Origin: Micrococcales bacterium | GTDB lineage: Bacteria; Actinomycetota; Actinomycetes; S36-B12; UBA10799 | Length of the DNA stretch: 64,000 nucleotides | Assembly (NCBI GenBank): GCA_016703125.1 | Contig: JADJCR010000015.1 | Span: 1-64,000 of the forward strand | Direction of reading: 5' to 3' | Shown here: positions 22,015-31,386 of the stretch, in pieces | Layout: every line of letters starts with the position of its first letter | Numbering within the stretch: position 1 is the first letter of the stretch | Translations under genes and position numbers: made by a program | The notes under the pieces: generated by a model | What the model was told of the DNA's origin: nothing | The model's input: the letters and a program-made list of their open reading frames with translations, nothing else | Databases searched by the model: none

Positions 22015-23571
22015 TTACCCGGCGGGCGGGCGTTCGAGGCCGAGCACCCCCGGGTTGAGGATCCAGGCGGGATCGACGGCCGCCTTGCTGGCGGCCAGGG
22101 CCGCGGCGAACACGTCCGGGCGCTGGCGGCGGTACCACGGGACGTGGTCACGCCCCACGGCGTGATGGTGGGTGATCGTGCCGCCGCCGGTCAGCAGCGC
22201 CTCGCCGACCCGGGCCTTGATCTCGTCCCAGGCGGCGATCTCCTCGCCGCGGGCCACCGGGGCCAGCACAGTGAAGTAGGGCGCGGCACCGTCGGGGTAC
22301 ACGTGCGTCAGCCGGCACGTGACCCGGCCCGGATGCCCGCACACCGCCAGCACGGCCTGCTCTGCGACGTTGCGCACCGACTCCACGAGTGCGTCCAGAC
22401 GATCCCACGTCACAGCCGTCTCGAAGGTCTCAGCGAGCACCCCGAGGCTCACCAGCGTGTCACGCAGGTACGGTGCCTGCAGGAAGGCGCCGCGCCACTC
22501 CTGGGCATCGCGGGTCGGCTGAAGCTGCCCGCCGGCGCCGACACAGATGGCGAGGGCGGCGTCCTGCAGTGACCCCATCGCGGCACTGCCTTCGAAACCG
22601 AGCACCAGCATCGGCCGATGATCGGCACCCGGTGCCTCCACACCGTCGATCAACCTGCAGTTGTCAGGCCGCAGCCCGCTCTGGAGTACCAACCGGATGG
22701 CGTCGCACCCGGTGCGGAAGTCCGGGAACCGGACGGTGGCGGAGAACTTGTGCTCGGGGCGCGGCACGATCCGCAGCCAGGCCTGTGTGATGACCCCGAG
22801 TGTCCCTTCGCTGCCGAGCAGCAACCGGTCGGGGCTGGGGCCGGCGCCGCTGGCCGGCAGCCGGCGGGACTCCCACACACCGACCGGGGTGATGGCGCGC
22901 ACAGACTCCACGACATCGTCGATGTGGGTGGGGCCGGAGGCGTAGTGCCCACCGGCCCGGGTGGCGATCCAGCCGCCCACCGTCGCGAACTCGAAGGACT
23001 GGGGGAAGAAGCGGGTGGTGAACCCGTGTGGTCGCAGTTGCTCCTCCACCCGGGGCCCGGCCGCCCCGGCGCTCACGAGCGCCGCGCGTGCCACCGGATC
23101 CACCTCGAGCACTGCGTCGAGGAGGCGCAGATCCAGGCTGATCACACCGTCGAAGTCGTCGAGGCCGCGCGGTTCGACGCCGCCGACCACACTGGTCCCG
23201 CCACCGAACGGGATCGCCGCCACGTTGCGCTGTTCGCACCAGTGCAGTGCCCGCTCCACATCCGTCTCGCTGCGCGGGAGCACCACGAAGTCCGGCGCGC
23301 TGCTGAAGTCCCCCCGGAAGCCGCGGAGGATGTCGCGGTAGGCCTTGCCCAGGGCATGCGTCGCGCGGGCGTGCCGGCCGGTGTCGGCGATGTCGGACAG
23401 GTCCCCCGGGGTCAGCCGGGGTACGGGCAGGGACGCCGCCTCGAGCGCCACGGGAATCTCCACATCCGTGCGCCCGAATCCCAGGTACTCCACGACGCCC
23501 GGTGCGGCCTCCTGCAACTGCTCGGCGGTGAGTGCCTGCTCGGCGCGGCCCCAGCCCCAGTGTTTGCGCAT
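22015..23571 (-). CDS. FAD-linked oxidase resembling alkyldihydroxyacetonephosphate synthase
   Basis: 518 residues from ATG 23571 (MRKHWGWGRAEQ). VAO-type FAD domain with IPFGGGTSVVGGVEP (about residue 128), the Cys/His cap region, and the C-terminal THHHAVGRDHVPWYRRQ, which is the AGPS active-site His signature. The full AGPS length and N-terminal WG pattern also fit. AGPS swaps an acyl for an alkyl chain on DHAP to start ether lipids; many actinobacterial homologues are annotated only by similarity, so the reaction is not certain. Divergent from the acyl-CoA dehydrogenase gene, 70 bp apart. Confidence 0.85.
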   Translation of the reverse strand: MRKHWGWGRAEQALTAEQLQEAAPGVVEYLGFGRTDVEIPVALEAASLPVPRLTPGDLSDIADTGRHARATHALGKAYRDILRGFRGDFSSAPDFVVLPRSETDVERALHWCEQRNVAAIPFGGGTSVVGGVEPRGLDDFDGVISLDLRLLDAVLEVDPVARAALVSAGAAGPRVEEQLRPHGFTTRFFPQSFEFATVGGWIATRAGGHYASGPTHIDDVVESVRAITPVGVWESRRLPASGAGPSPDRLLLGSEGTLGVITQAWLRIVPRPEHKFSATVRFPDFRTGCDAIRLVLQSGLRPDNCRLIDGVEAPGADHRPMLVLGFEGSAAMGSLQDAALAICVGAGGQLQPTRDAQEWRGAFLQAPYLRDTLVSLGVLAETFETAVTWDRLDALVESVRNVAEQAVLAVCGHPGRVTCRLTHVYPDGAAPYFTVLAPVARGEEIAAWDEIKARVGEALLTGGGTITHHHAVGRDHVPWYRRQRPDVFAAALAASKAAVDPAWILNPGVLGLERPPAG

Positions 23572-23641
23572 CGCACCAGTATGCCCGCCGAGGACGTCCG
23601 GTGTCGGCGGTGCCCCGACCGCGCCGCCGTAGTCTGACGCC

Positions 23642-24754
23642 ATGGCCTTCATGACCGAGGAACGCGCCGCGCTCGCCCAGACCGTGCGCGCCTTCACCGC
23701 CGAACACATCGCGCCGCACATGGACACCTGGGAGCGGGAGGGGGAACTGCCGCGGGAGTTGCACAAGCAGGCCGCCGGGCTCGGGCTGCTCGGCGTGGGG
23801 TACCCCGAGGACGTGGGGGGCTCGGGCGGAGACCTCGGGGACGTCATCGTGGTCACCGAGTCGGTCCTTTCCGGCGGCGGCTCAGGCGGTGTGATCGCGG
23901 GGTTGTTCACGCACGGAATTGCCATTCCGCACATCATCGACTCCGGGAACCCCGACCTGATCGACCGGTGGGTCCGGCCCGTGCTGGCCGGCGAGAAGAT
24001 CGCCTGCCTCGGCGTGACCGAACCCGGTGGCGGCTCCGATGTGGCGAACCTGCGGACCCGGGCCGACGAGTCCGGCGACGGGTGGGTGCTCAACGGCTCG
24101 AAGACGTTCATCACCTCCGGCGCCCGGGCCGACGTGGCCGTGGTCGCGGCCCGCGTGCGCGGGGAGTCCGGCGCCGCCGGCATCGGCCTGTTCGCCGTGC
24201 CGACGGATCAGCAAGGCTTCCACGTGACCAGCAGGCTGGAGAAGATGGGGTGGCACTGCTCTGACACCGCCGAACTCGGACTGGTGGACGCGCGGGCGGA
24301 GTTGATCACCGATCAGGGGTTCGCATCGTTGGCGCGGCACTTCGCCACCGAGCGACTGTCCTTGGGCGTGACCGGTTACGCCACGGCGGCCCGGTGCCTG
24401 GATCTGACCCGCGCATGGATCACTGAGCGGGAGACCTTCGGCCGTCCGCTGAGCACGCGCCAGGTCGTCCGGCACACCTTCGTGGACATGAACCGGCGCA
24501 CCGATGTGGCTCGTTCCTACGTCCATGCGCTGGCCGAGGCGCCGGAGGTGGGCGTGCTGGACGCCATCTACGCCAAGCAGACCGGGGTGAACTGCGCCGC
24601 CTTCGTCACCGACCGCGCGGTACAACTGCTCGGCGGCATGGGCTACGCCCGCGGGGAGGTCGAGCGGCACTACCGCGACGCCAGGATCCTGGGGATCGGG
24701 GGCGGCGCCGACGAGGTGATGGCGGACCTGGCGGCGAGGCTGCTCGGGTTGTAG
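23642..24754 (+). CDS. acyl-CoA dehydrogenase
   Basis: FAD flavoenzyme of beta-oxidation or amino-acid breakdown. 370 residues, full length. Visible: CLGVTEPGGGSDVANLRT (flavin/substrate motif, about residues 122-139), WVLNGSKTFITSGARADV, RQVVRHTFVDM, and the C-terminal QLLGGMGYARGEVERHYRDAR. Which acyl-CoA it takes cannot be told; the gene has no operon partner on its strand. Repeat array B starts seven bases after its stop. Confidence 0.94.
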   Translation: MAFMTEERAALAQTVRAFTAEHIAPHMDTWEREGELPRELHKQAAGLGLLGVGYPEDVGGSGGDLGDVIVVTESVLSGGGSGGVIAGLFTHGIAIPHIIDSGNPDLIDRWVRPVLAGEKIACLGVTEPGGGSDVANLRTRADESGDGWVLNGSKTFITSGARADVAVVAARVRGESGAAGIGLFAVPTDQQGFHVTSRLEKMGWHCSDTAELGLVDARAELITDQGFASLARHFATERLSLGVTGYATAARCLDLTRAWITERETFGRPLSTRQVVRHTFVDMNRRTDVARSYVHALAEAPEVGVLDAIYAKQTGVNCAAFVTDRAVQLLGGMGYARGEVERHYRDARILGIGGGADEVMADLAARLLGL

Positions 24755-24760
24755 CCCGGC

Positions 24761-25050
24761 GCGATTGTCACGAAGGTGCGGCCGCCCCGGACCGGAATGC
24801 GACGAAGGTGCCCGGTCCGCCGCCCGACACCCCGCACCATCACCACAAACCAGCCCCGAAGACCCCCACCTTCGTCACAAAGACCCGGCGCGGGGCCCCA
24901 GCGGCGCGATTGTCACGAAGGTGCGGCCGCCCCGGACCGGAATGCGACGAAGGTGCCCGGTCCGCCGCCCGACACCCCGCACCATCACCACAAACCAGCC
25001 CCGAAGACCCCCACCTTCGTCACAAAGACCCGGGGCAGGGCCCCAGCGGC
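24761..25050. repeat. two tandem 145-bp copies of the four-half-site repeat (array B)
   Basis: Copies start at 24761 and 24906. The order of half-sites is the same as in array A: TTGTCACGAAGGTG, ATGCGACGAAGGTG, then inverted CACCATCACCACAAA and CACCTTCGTCACAAA, but the linkers differ. The array fills the 319 bp between the convergent acyl-CoA dehydrogenase and polyprenyl synthase genes; nothing else is seen there. Open frames inside it are not credible genes. Confidence 0.93.
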
Positions 25051-25073
25051 CCCATGGACACGTGCGACGGACC

Positions 25074-26051
25074 TCAGCCCGTGCGGTCCACCACGTAGTC
25101 GCACACGGCGGCCAGCGCATCGCGGGGTGCTCCCGCGGGCAGCGTGGCCAAGCAGGCCCGCGCGTCGTCGGCCCACTGCCGAGCGACCATGCGGGCCTGG
25201 TCCATGGCCGGGTTCTCGCGCAGCAAGGACAGCGCCTCGGCCACTTCCACATCCCCGAGCGGCCGGCTGAGCAGGTCGGCGAGCCGGATGTCGGCTCCGT
25301 CACGCAGGACCATCAGGCCGGTGAGGGTCGGCACCCCCTCCTTGAGGTCGGTCCCGGGGGTCTTACCCGAGTCGGCGGACTCGCTGGTCAGGTCCACGAG
25401 GTCGTCGGCGAGCTGGAACGCCACGCCGATCCGCTCGCCGAACCGGGTGAGCGTGTCGACGGTGGGCTGGTCGCAGCCGGCGAACATCGCACCGAACTGG
25501 GCCGAAGTCGCGATCAGCGATCCGGTCTTGTCCGCGAGCACCTGTAGGTGATGGGCCACCGGGTCCTCACCGTCGGCAGGTCCCACGGTCTCCCGGATCT
25601 GGCCTGTGACCAGGCGCTCGAAGGTGCGCGCCTGGATGCGCACGGCGTCCGGACCGAGGTCGGCGAGAATGTCCGAGGCGCGAGAGAACAGGAAGTCGCC
25701 GGTCAGGATGGCCACGGAGTTGTCCCAGCGGTTGTTCGCCGACGGCCGGCCGCGACGCATCGGCGCCTCGTCCATGACGTCGTCGTGGTAGAGCGTGGCC
25801 AGGTGGGTCAACTCCACAACGGTCGCGGCGTCGTACACCTCTTCCCGGTCGGGGTCGCCGAACGCCGCACACAGCAGTGCCATCAACGGGCGGAAGCGCT
25901 TGCCCCCGGCCTCGACGAGGTGCGCCGAGGTCTCCGTGACGAACGGGTAGTCGCTCTTGACCGCCTCGTTCAGCCGGGTCTCCACACGCTGCAACCGGGT
26001 GCCCAACCCGTCGCGCAGGGTCGGATCGGTGAGGAACGCCAGATTCGGCAC
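25074..26051 (-). CDS. polyprenyl diphosphate synthase (menaquinone side chain)
   Basis: All-alpha trans-prenyltransferase, 325 residues. First aspartate-rich motif DDVMDEAPMRRGRPS (about residues 88-102) and second FQLADDLVDL (about 213-222); GGKRFRPLMALLCA near residue 50 binds the isopentenyl diphosphate. Such enzymes extend FPP/GGPP to the C40-C50 tail. Its place directly after nuoN, with the men genes nearby, supports a role in menaquinone; this is the usual actinobacterial order. Chain length cannot be read with confidence. Confidence 0.93.
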   Translation of the reverse strand: MPNLAFLTDPTLRDGLGTRLQRVETRLNEAVKSDYPFVTETSAHLVEAGGKRFRPLMALLCAAFGDPDREEVYDAATVVELTHLATLYHDDVMDEAPMRRGRPSANNRWDNSVAILTGDFLFSRASDILADLGPDAVRIQARTFERLVTGQIRETVGPADGEDPVAHHLQVLADKTGSLIATSAQFGAMFAGCDQPTVDTLTRFGERIGVAFQLADDLVDLTSESADSGKTPGTDLKEGVPTLTGLMVLRDGADIRLADLLSRPLGDVEVAEALSLLRENPAMDQARMVARQWADDARACLATLPAGAPRDALAAVCDYVVDRTG

Positions 26052-26060
26052 CGATCACCC

Positions 26061-27608
26061 CTATCTGATGAACGTGGAGGCCTTGTCTGCCAAGTCCAAC
26101 ACGGATTGCGGTAGCACGCCAAGAATCACGGTAACCGCCACCGCCACGCCGATCGCCACCGCGGTCAGGCTACTGGGCACGACGACCGACGCAGCGTCCT
26201 CCGAGCGGTCGGTGAAGAACATCAGAACGATGACGCGGACGTAGAAGAACGCGGCGATCGCGGAGGCGAACACACCGACGATCACCACCGGGGTGGCACC
26301 CCCTGCGATGCCGGCCTGGAAGACCGCGAACTTGCTCGTGAACCCCGATGTCAGCGGGATCCCCGCGAACGCCAGCAGCATGATGGCCATGGCGCCGGCG
26401 ATCATCGGCGAGGTCTTGCCCAAGCCTGCCCATTGCGACAACTTGGTGGCCTCCCCCGCGGGATCACGCACCAGGCTCACGATCGCGAACGCGCCCAACG
26501 TGCTGAAGCCGTAGGCCAGCAGGTAGAACATCGTCCCGGACAGACCGGAGGGGTTCGTCGCGATCACGCCGATGAGCATGAAGCCCGCGTTGGCGACCGC
26601 CGAGTACGCCAGCATGCGCTTGATGTCGGTCTGCGTCAGGGCCAGCACCGCCCCGATCAGCATCGTCACGATGGCTACCGCCCACATAGCGGGTCGCCAG
26701 TCCCAGCGCAGCCCCCCGAGGGCGACGTAGCACAGGCGCAGCAGGCCACCCACCGCGGCGATCTTCACTCCCGCGGCCATGAACGCGGTGGCCGGCGTCG
26801 GGGCGCCCTGGTAGACGTCGGGCGTCCACTGGTGGAACGGCACAGCGCCGATCTTGAACAGCAGGCCGACGAACAGCAGGACGGTGGCCGCGATGAGCAG
26901 GCCGTTGTTGCCCGGGTCCGCGGCCAGGCTCTCGATGATCCCGTTGAAGGAGATCGTGCCGGAGAACCCGTACAGCATCGCTGCGCCGAAGACGAAGAAC
27001 CCCGAGGAGTAGGAACCCAGCAGGAAGTACTTCATGGCCGCTTCCTGGCTGAGCAACCGGCGTCGCCGCGCCATGCCAGCCATCAGGTACAGCGGCAGCG
27101 ACATGACCTCGAGCGCGACGAACATCGTCAGCAGGTCGTTGGCCGTGCAGAACACCATCATTCCGCCGACGCTGAACAGGAACAGCGGCCACACCTCCGT
27201 CTGCATCCACCCGCGCTGGGTGAAGGACCGCTCGTCCTCACTGCCGGGCAATGCTGCCGAGGAGGGCGCGAAGGCATCACCGGCCGGATCGGCATTGCGC
27301 TCGGCGATCAGCAGCGCCGAGACCATCGCGATGAGCAGGATCGAGCCCATCATGAACAACCCCGGGCCGTCCACGGCGATGGTGCCCTCAGCGGCCAGTT
27401 CGTTCGTCCCGGCCAGGCGCACCACCAGCACGAACGACGACAGCAGCACGACCGCGACCAGCCACAGCTGCACGATACGCCGGTGCGGGGGGGATATGAA
27501 CGCCTCCACCAGCACGCTCAGCACACCACCGGCGAGCACGATCAGCAGCGGGCTGACCAGCCAGTACTTGATCTCCGGGGACGAGAATGTCTCCAGCACG
27601 CCGTTCAC
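26061..27608 (-). CDS. nuoN: NADH-quinone oxidoreductase subunit N
   Basis: Antiporter-like proton-pumping membrane subunit of complex I, 515 residues with about 14 transmembrane helices. Start is GTG 27608, which overlaps the nuoM stop (GTGA). Conserved features: SLPLYLMAG, KYFLLGSYSSGFFVFG, GLLFKIGAVPFHQWTPDVYQ with the pumping Lys, and TDIKRMLAYSA. Last gene of the nuo operon; the polyprenyl synthase follows 9 bp later. Confidence 0.96.
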   Translation of the reverse strand: MNGVLETFSSPEIKYWLVSPLLIVLAGGVLSVLVEAFISPPHRRIVQLWLVAVVLLSSFVLVVRLAGTNELAAEGTIAVDGPGLFMMGSILLIAMVSALLIAERNADPAGDAFAPSSAALPGSEDERSFTQRGWMQTEVWPLFLFSVGGMMVFCTANDLLTMFVALEVMSLPLYLMAGMARRRRLLSQEAAMKYFLLGSYSSGFFVFGAAMLYGFSGTISFNGIIESLAADPGNNGLLIAATVLLFVGLLFKIGAVPFHQWTPDVYQGAPTPATAFMAAGVKIAAVGGLLRLCYVALGGLRWDWRPAMWAVAIVTMLIGAVLALTQTDIKRMLAYSAVANAGFMLIGVIATNPSGLSGTMFYLLAYGFSTLGAFAIVSLVRDPAGEATKLSQWAGLGKTSPMIAGAMAIMLLAFAGIPLTSGFTSKFAVFQAGIAGGATPVVIVGVFASAIAAFFYVRVIVLMFFTDRSEDAASVVVPSSLTAVAIGVAVAVTVILGVLPQSVLDLADKASTFIR

Positions 27609-29161
27609 TGTCCCTCCCCTTCCGCACGGCACCCGTCGGCGAGGTCACAGTCGCCGCCCGGCCCCACCGTGGGATCCTGGACCCCCACCGCCACCATGGT
27701 CTGGTCGACCGCGGGGTTGATCACGTCGAGTGCCGGCGCCGGGAACACCCCCAGCGCGATGATGACTGCGACCAGTGGCGCCACTGCGAGCACCTCGCGG
27801 CCGGTCAGGTCCTTGACGTCCTCGCAGCCCGGCTTGACCGGCCCGGTCATGGTGCGCTGGTACAGCCAGAGCACGTACAGCGACGCCAGCACGATGCCGG
27901 TGGTCGCGATGACCGCGGCGACCGGGTAGCGGACGAACGTGCCCAGCAGGACGAGGAACTCCGAGACGAAACTGCTCATGCCGGGCAGCGCCAGCGAACT
28001 CAGTCCGGCGATCAGGAAGAACCCGGCGAGCAGCGGCGCCACCCGGTAGACACCGCCGTAGTCCTCGATGAGTTTCGAACCCCGCCTGCTCATGAGGAAG
28101 CCGGCCACGATGAACAACGCGGCCGTCGAGAAGCCGTGGTTGACCATGTACAGCGTCGACCCGCTCTGACCCTGCGCGGTCATCGCGAAGATGCCCAGCA
28201 CGATGAAGCCGAAGTGGCTCACCGAGGTGTACGCGATGAGGCGCTTGATGTCGGTCTGCCCGATCGCGAGCAGGGCACCGTAGATGATGCTGATGACGGC
28301 CAGCACGATGATGATCGGCGTGTAGAACTGCGAGGCCTCCGGGAAGATCGGCAGGCAGTACCGCAGCATCCCGAACGTGCCGACCTTGTCGAGCACGCCC
28401 ACCAGCAGGACCGCACTGCCGGGCTGGGCCTCTGTGGCCGCGTCCGGCAGCCACGTGTGGAACGGCCACAGCGGCGCCTTGACCGCGAACGCGAAGAAGA
28501 AGCCGAGGAACAGCATGCGCTGGGTACTGGGATCCATGTTGAGTTGCGTGAGCGCCGTGAAGTCGAACGTGCCGGCACCGAACTCCCGCTGGCTGACCAC
28601 GTACAGGCCGATCACGCTGGCCAACATGAACAGCCCACCGAACAGGCTCACGATGAGGAACTTCACTGCCGCGTAGGACCGGCGCGCACCGCCGTACCGG
28701 CCGATCATGAAGTACATCGGGATGAGCATGACCTCGAAGAACACGTAGAACAAGAACAGGTCGGTCGCCGCGAAGACGCCGATCATGCAGACCTCGAGGG
28801 CCAGCATCAGTGAGTAGTAGCCCTTGGTCGGGGCGTCGGAGTAGTCGGCCTCGTTCCAGCCGGCCAGGATCACTACGGGCACGAGCACCGCAGCCATCGC
28901 GATGAGGACCAAGGCGATGCCGTCCACGCCGAGCGCGAAGGAGATCCCGAAGGACTCGATCCACGGCGTGGAGGTCGCGAACTGGAACGGCGCGGTGGAG
29001 TCCGGGTCGAACTGCAGGGCCATCGCGACGACCAGCACGGCGGTGGCCACGCTGAAGCCCAGCGCAGCCTGTTTGGCCAGGTCGGGCTTGTCCTTGGGCA
29101 GCAGGGCCACCACCACCGACCCGATCGCCGGGACCAGCAGGAGGATGATTAGCCAGTTCAT
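27605..29161 (-). CDS. nuoM: NADH-quinone oxidoreductase subunit M
   Basis: Antiporter-like membrane subunit, 518 residues. FFAFAVKAPLWPFHTWLPDA (Lys of the half-channel), ALLAIGQTDIKRLIAYTSVSH and YVFFEVMLIPMYFMIG are the family signatures. The start follows the nuoL stop directly, with no gap. The last ~25 residues are hydrophilic and contain two Cys and several Asp, an unusual short tail. Confidence 0.96.
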   Translation of the reverse strand: MNWLIILLLVPAIGSVVVALLPKDKPDLAKQAALGFSVATAVLVVAMALQFDPDSTAPFQFATSTPWIESFGISFALGVDGIALVLIAMAAVLVPVVILAGWNEADYSDAPTKGYYSLMLALEVCMIGVFAATDLFLFYVFFEVMLIPMYFMIGRYGGARRSYAAVKFLIVSLFGGLFMLASVIGLYVVSQREFGAGTFDFTALTQLNMDPSTQRMLFLGFFFAFAVKAPLWPFHTWLPDAATEAQPGSAVLLVGVLDKVGTFGMLRYCLPIFPEASQFYTPIIIVLAVISIIYGALLAIGQTDIKRLIAYTSVSHFGFIVLGIFAMTAQGQSGSTLYMVNHGFSTAALFIVAGFLMSRRGSKLIEDYGGVYRVAPLLAGFFLIAGLSSLALPGMSSFVSEFLVLLGTFVRYPVAAVIATTGIVLASLYVLWLYQRTMTGPVKPGCEDVKDLTGREVLAVAPLVAVIIALGVFPAPALDVINPAVDQTMVAVGVQDPTVGPGGDCDLADGCRAEGEGQ

Positions 29162-31087
29162 CTAGAGCCTCACCACCAGCATCACGGCGAAGAGCGCGAA
29201 CGCTCCAGCCAACATGGACAGGGCGTACGACCGTGAGAACCCGGTCTGCCACTTACGCAGCCTGCTGGACAACCCCGCGGTGGCCGAGCCGAGCGCCAAC
29301 AGGGAACCGTCGATGCTGCGGTTGTCGAACCAGACCATGGCCCGGGTCAAGTACTGCCCGGGGCGCATGAAGACGGTCTCGTTGAGCGCGTCGCCGTAGA
29401 GGTCGCGGCGCGCGGCCGCCGTCAGCGGCGACACCGACGTCGGTGCGGTCAGCGGCACCTCGCGGCGGTATTGCTGGTAGGCCAGCAGCGCACCGACGAT
29501 GACCAGCAGCAGGGTCCCACCGCTGATCACCCAGACCGGCAGGGGCGGTTCCGGGTGCTCGAACCCGGTGACCGGCTCCAGCCACTTCTCGAAGGCGCCG
29601 TTCCAGGCCAGGACGAAACCGCTGACGGCCGAGAGCAGACCCAGGATGATCAGCGGGATCGTCATCACCGACGGCGACTCGTGCGGGTGGACGTCGTCGG
29701 TCCAGCGCTTGTTCCCCAGGAACGTCATGGTGAACAGCCGGGTCATGTAGAACGCGGTGATGGCTGCGCCGAGGGCGGCGGCCAGACCGGCGATCCAGCT
29801 CTGCTGGAACGCGGCCTCGATGATCTTGTCCTTGGAGTAGAAGCCCGAGAACGGCGGCACGCCCATGATGGCCAGCCAGCCGGCGGCGAATGTGACGAAC
29901 GTGATCACCATGACGGTCCGGATGGCACCGAACCGGCGCATGTTCTCCTGGTTGTTGAACGAGTGCATGACCGAGCCGGCGCCGAGGAACATGTTGGCCT
30001 TGAAGAAGCCGTGGTTCACCAGGTGGAAGATGGCGAACACGTAGCCGATCGGCCCCAGGCCGGCGCCCAGCATCATGTAGCCGATCTGGGACATGGTGGA
30101 ACCGGCAAGCACCTTCTTGATCTCGTCCTTGGCGGTACCGATGATCGCCCCGAAGATCAGCGTGACCGTACCCACGATGATGACCAGCGTCTGCGCGGTC
30201 GGGGCGGCATCGAAGATCACGTTGGACCGCACGATCAGGTAGACGCCTGCGGTCACCATGGTTGCGGCGTGGAGCAGCGCGGAGACCGGCGTCGGGCCCT
30301 CCATCGCGTCGAGCAACCAGGACTGCAGCGGCACCTGTGCGGACTTGCCGCACGCTGCCAGCAGCAGCAGGATGCCGATCCACGTGAGGTCGGACTGTCC
30401 GGCCTCACCGACCTGGCTGAACACCTCCGGGAAGGTGACCGTGCCGAAGGTGACGAAGATGAGCATGATCGCGACCGACAGCCCGAAGTCGCCGACGCGG
30501 TTCACCACGAAGGCCTTCTTCGCGGCGACCGCTGCGGTCGGCTTGTACTGCCAGAATCCGATCAGCAGGTACGAGGCCAGACCGACACCCTCCCAGCCGA
30601 CGTACAGCAGCAGGTAGTTGTCAGCCATCACCAGCAGCAACATCGCCGTCACGAACAGGTTCAGGTAGGCGAAGAACAACCGCCGCTTGGGGTCGTCGTG
30701 CATGTACCCGATGGAGTAGACGTGGATCAGGGAGCCCACACCGGTGATCAGCAGCACGAACGTCATGGACAACTGGTCCATCTGCAGCCCCACGTTCGCC
30801 GTGAAGTTACCGACGATCACCCAGTCCCAGAGGTGCTGGATGACCCCGCGCTCCTCCGACGGCTTCTGCAGCATGGCCAGCCACATCATCGCTGCCAGGA
30901 CGAACGAACCGATGGGAAGCACAGTGGCCAGGTAGTGGCCCCACGCGTTGGTGCGGTTGCCGAGGACCAGCAGCAGGAACGCCCCGAGCGCCGGCAGGGC
31001 GAGAATCACCCAGAGGTAGGAGAAGATCCCATCCGGTGGGGCATACGTGATGGTTGGCGCAGCGGACGCCAGCAGGTTCGACCCCAT
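29162..31087 (-). CDS. nuoL: NADH-quinone oxidoreductase subunit L
   Basis: Largest antiporter-like subunit, 641 residues, carrying the lateral amphipathic helix near the C-terminus. Signatures: YVGWEGVGLASYLLIGFWQ, CGKSAQVPLQSWLLDAMEGP (half-channel Lys), TPVSALLHAATMVTAGVYL and DEIKKVLAGSTMSQIGYM. Its ATG overlaps the nuoK stop (ATGA). Confidence 0.97.
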   Translation of the reverse strand: MGSNLLASAAPTITYAPPDGIFSYLWVILALPALGAFLLLVLGNRTNAWGHYLATVLPIGSFVLAAMMWLAMLQKPSEERGVIQHLWDWVIVGNFTANVGLQMDQLSMTFVLLITGVGSLIHVYSIGYMHDDPKRRLFFAYLNLFVTAMLLLVMADNYLLLYVGWEGVGLASYLLIGFWQYKPTAAVAAKKAFVVNRVGDFGLSVAIMLIFVTFGTVTFPEVFSQVGEAGQSDLTWIGILLLLAACGKSAQVPLQSWLLDAMEGPTPVSALLHAATMVTAGVYLIVRSNVIFDAAPTAQTLVIIVGTVTLIFGAIIGTAKDEIKKVLAGSTMSQIGYMMLGAGLGPIGYVFAIFHLVNHGFFKANMFLGAGSVMHSFNNQENMRRFGAIRTVMVITFVTFAAGWLAIMGVPPFSGFYSKDKIIEAAFQQSWIAGLAAALGAAITAFYMTRLFTMTFLGNKRWTDDVHPHESPSVMTIPLIILGLLSAVSGFVLAWNGAFEKWLEPVTGFEHPEPPLPVWVISGGTLLLVIVGALLAYQQYRREVPLTAPTSVSPLTAAARRDLYGDALNETVFMRPGQYLTRAMVWFDNRSIDGSLLALGSATAGLSSRLRKWQTGFSRSYALSMLAGAFALFAVMLVVRL

Positions 31088-31386
31088 CAGAACCTCAGCA
31101 GACTGGGCTCGTCCACCGACGCGCTGCGGCGTGTCCGGAAGATCATCACGATGATCGCCAGCCCGACGACCACCTCAGCAGCGGCCACGACCATCGTGAA
31201 GAACGCGAAGACCTGCCCCTCCAGGTTCCCGTGCATCCTCGCGAAGGCCACGAACGCCAGGTTCGAGGCGTTGAGCATCAGCTCCACGCACATGAACACC
31301 ACGATGGCGTTGCGGCGGAAGAGCATGCCGAACGCACCGAGGCTGAAAAGCACCGCTGCCAGAGCGATGTAGTGATCGGTGCTCAC
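31087..31386 (-). CDS. nuoK: NADH-quinone oxidoreductase subunit K
   Basis: 99-residue membrane subunit with three helices; conserved glutamates in FMCVELMLNASNL and in the third helix (VVAAAEVVVGLAI) belong to the proton path. GTG start, overlapping the nuoJ stop (GTGA). Confidence 0.97.
   Translation of the reverse strand: MSTDHYIALAAVLFSLGAFGMLFRRNAIVVFMCVELMLNASNLAFVAFARMHGNLEGQVFAFFTMVVAAAEVVVGLAIIVMIFRTRRSASVDEPSLLRF

Noticed and set aside
26433..31372. Very long plus-strand open frames opposite nuoN, nuoM and nuoL
   Set aside because: They lie antisense to strongly conserved genes; their His/Asp/Arg/Gln-rich translations are the usual mirror of membrane-protein codons in high-GC DNA.
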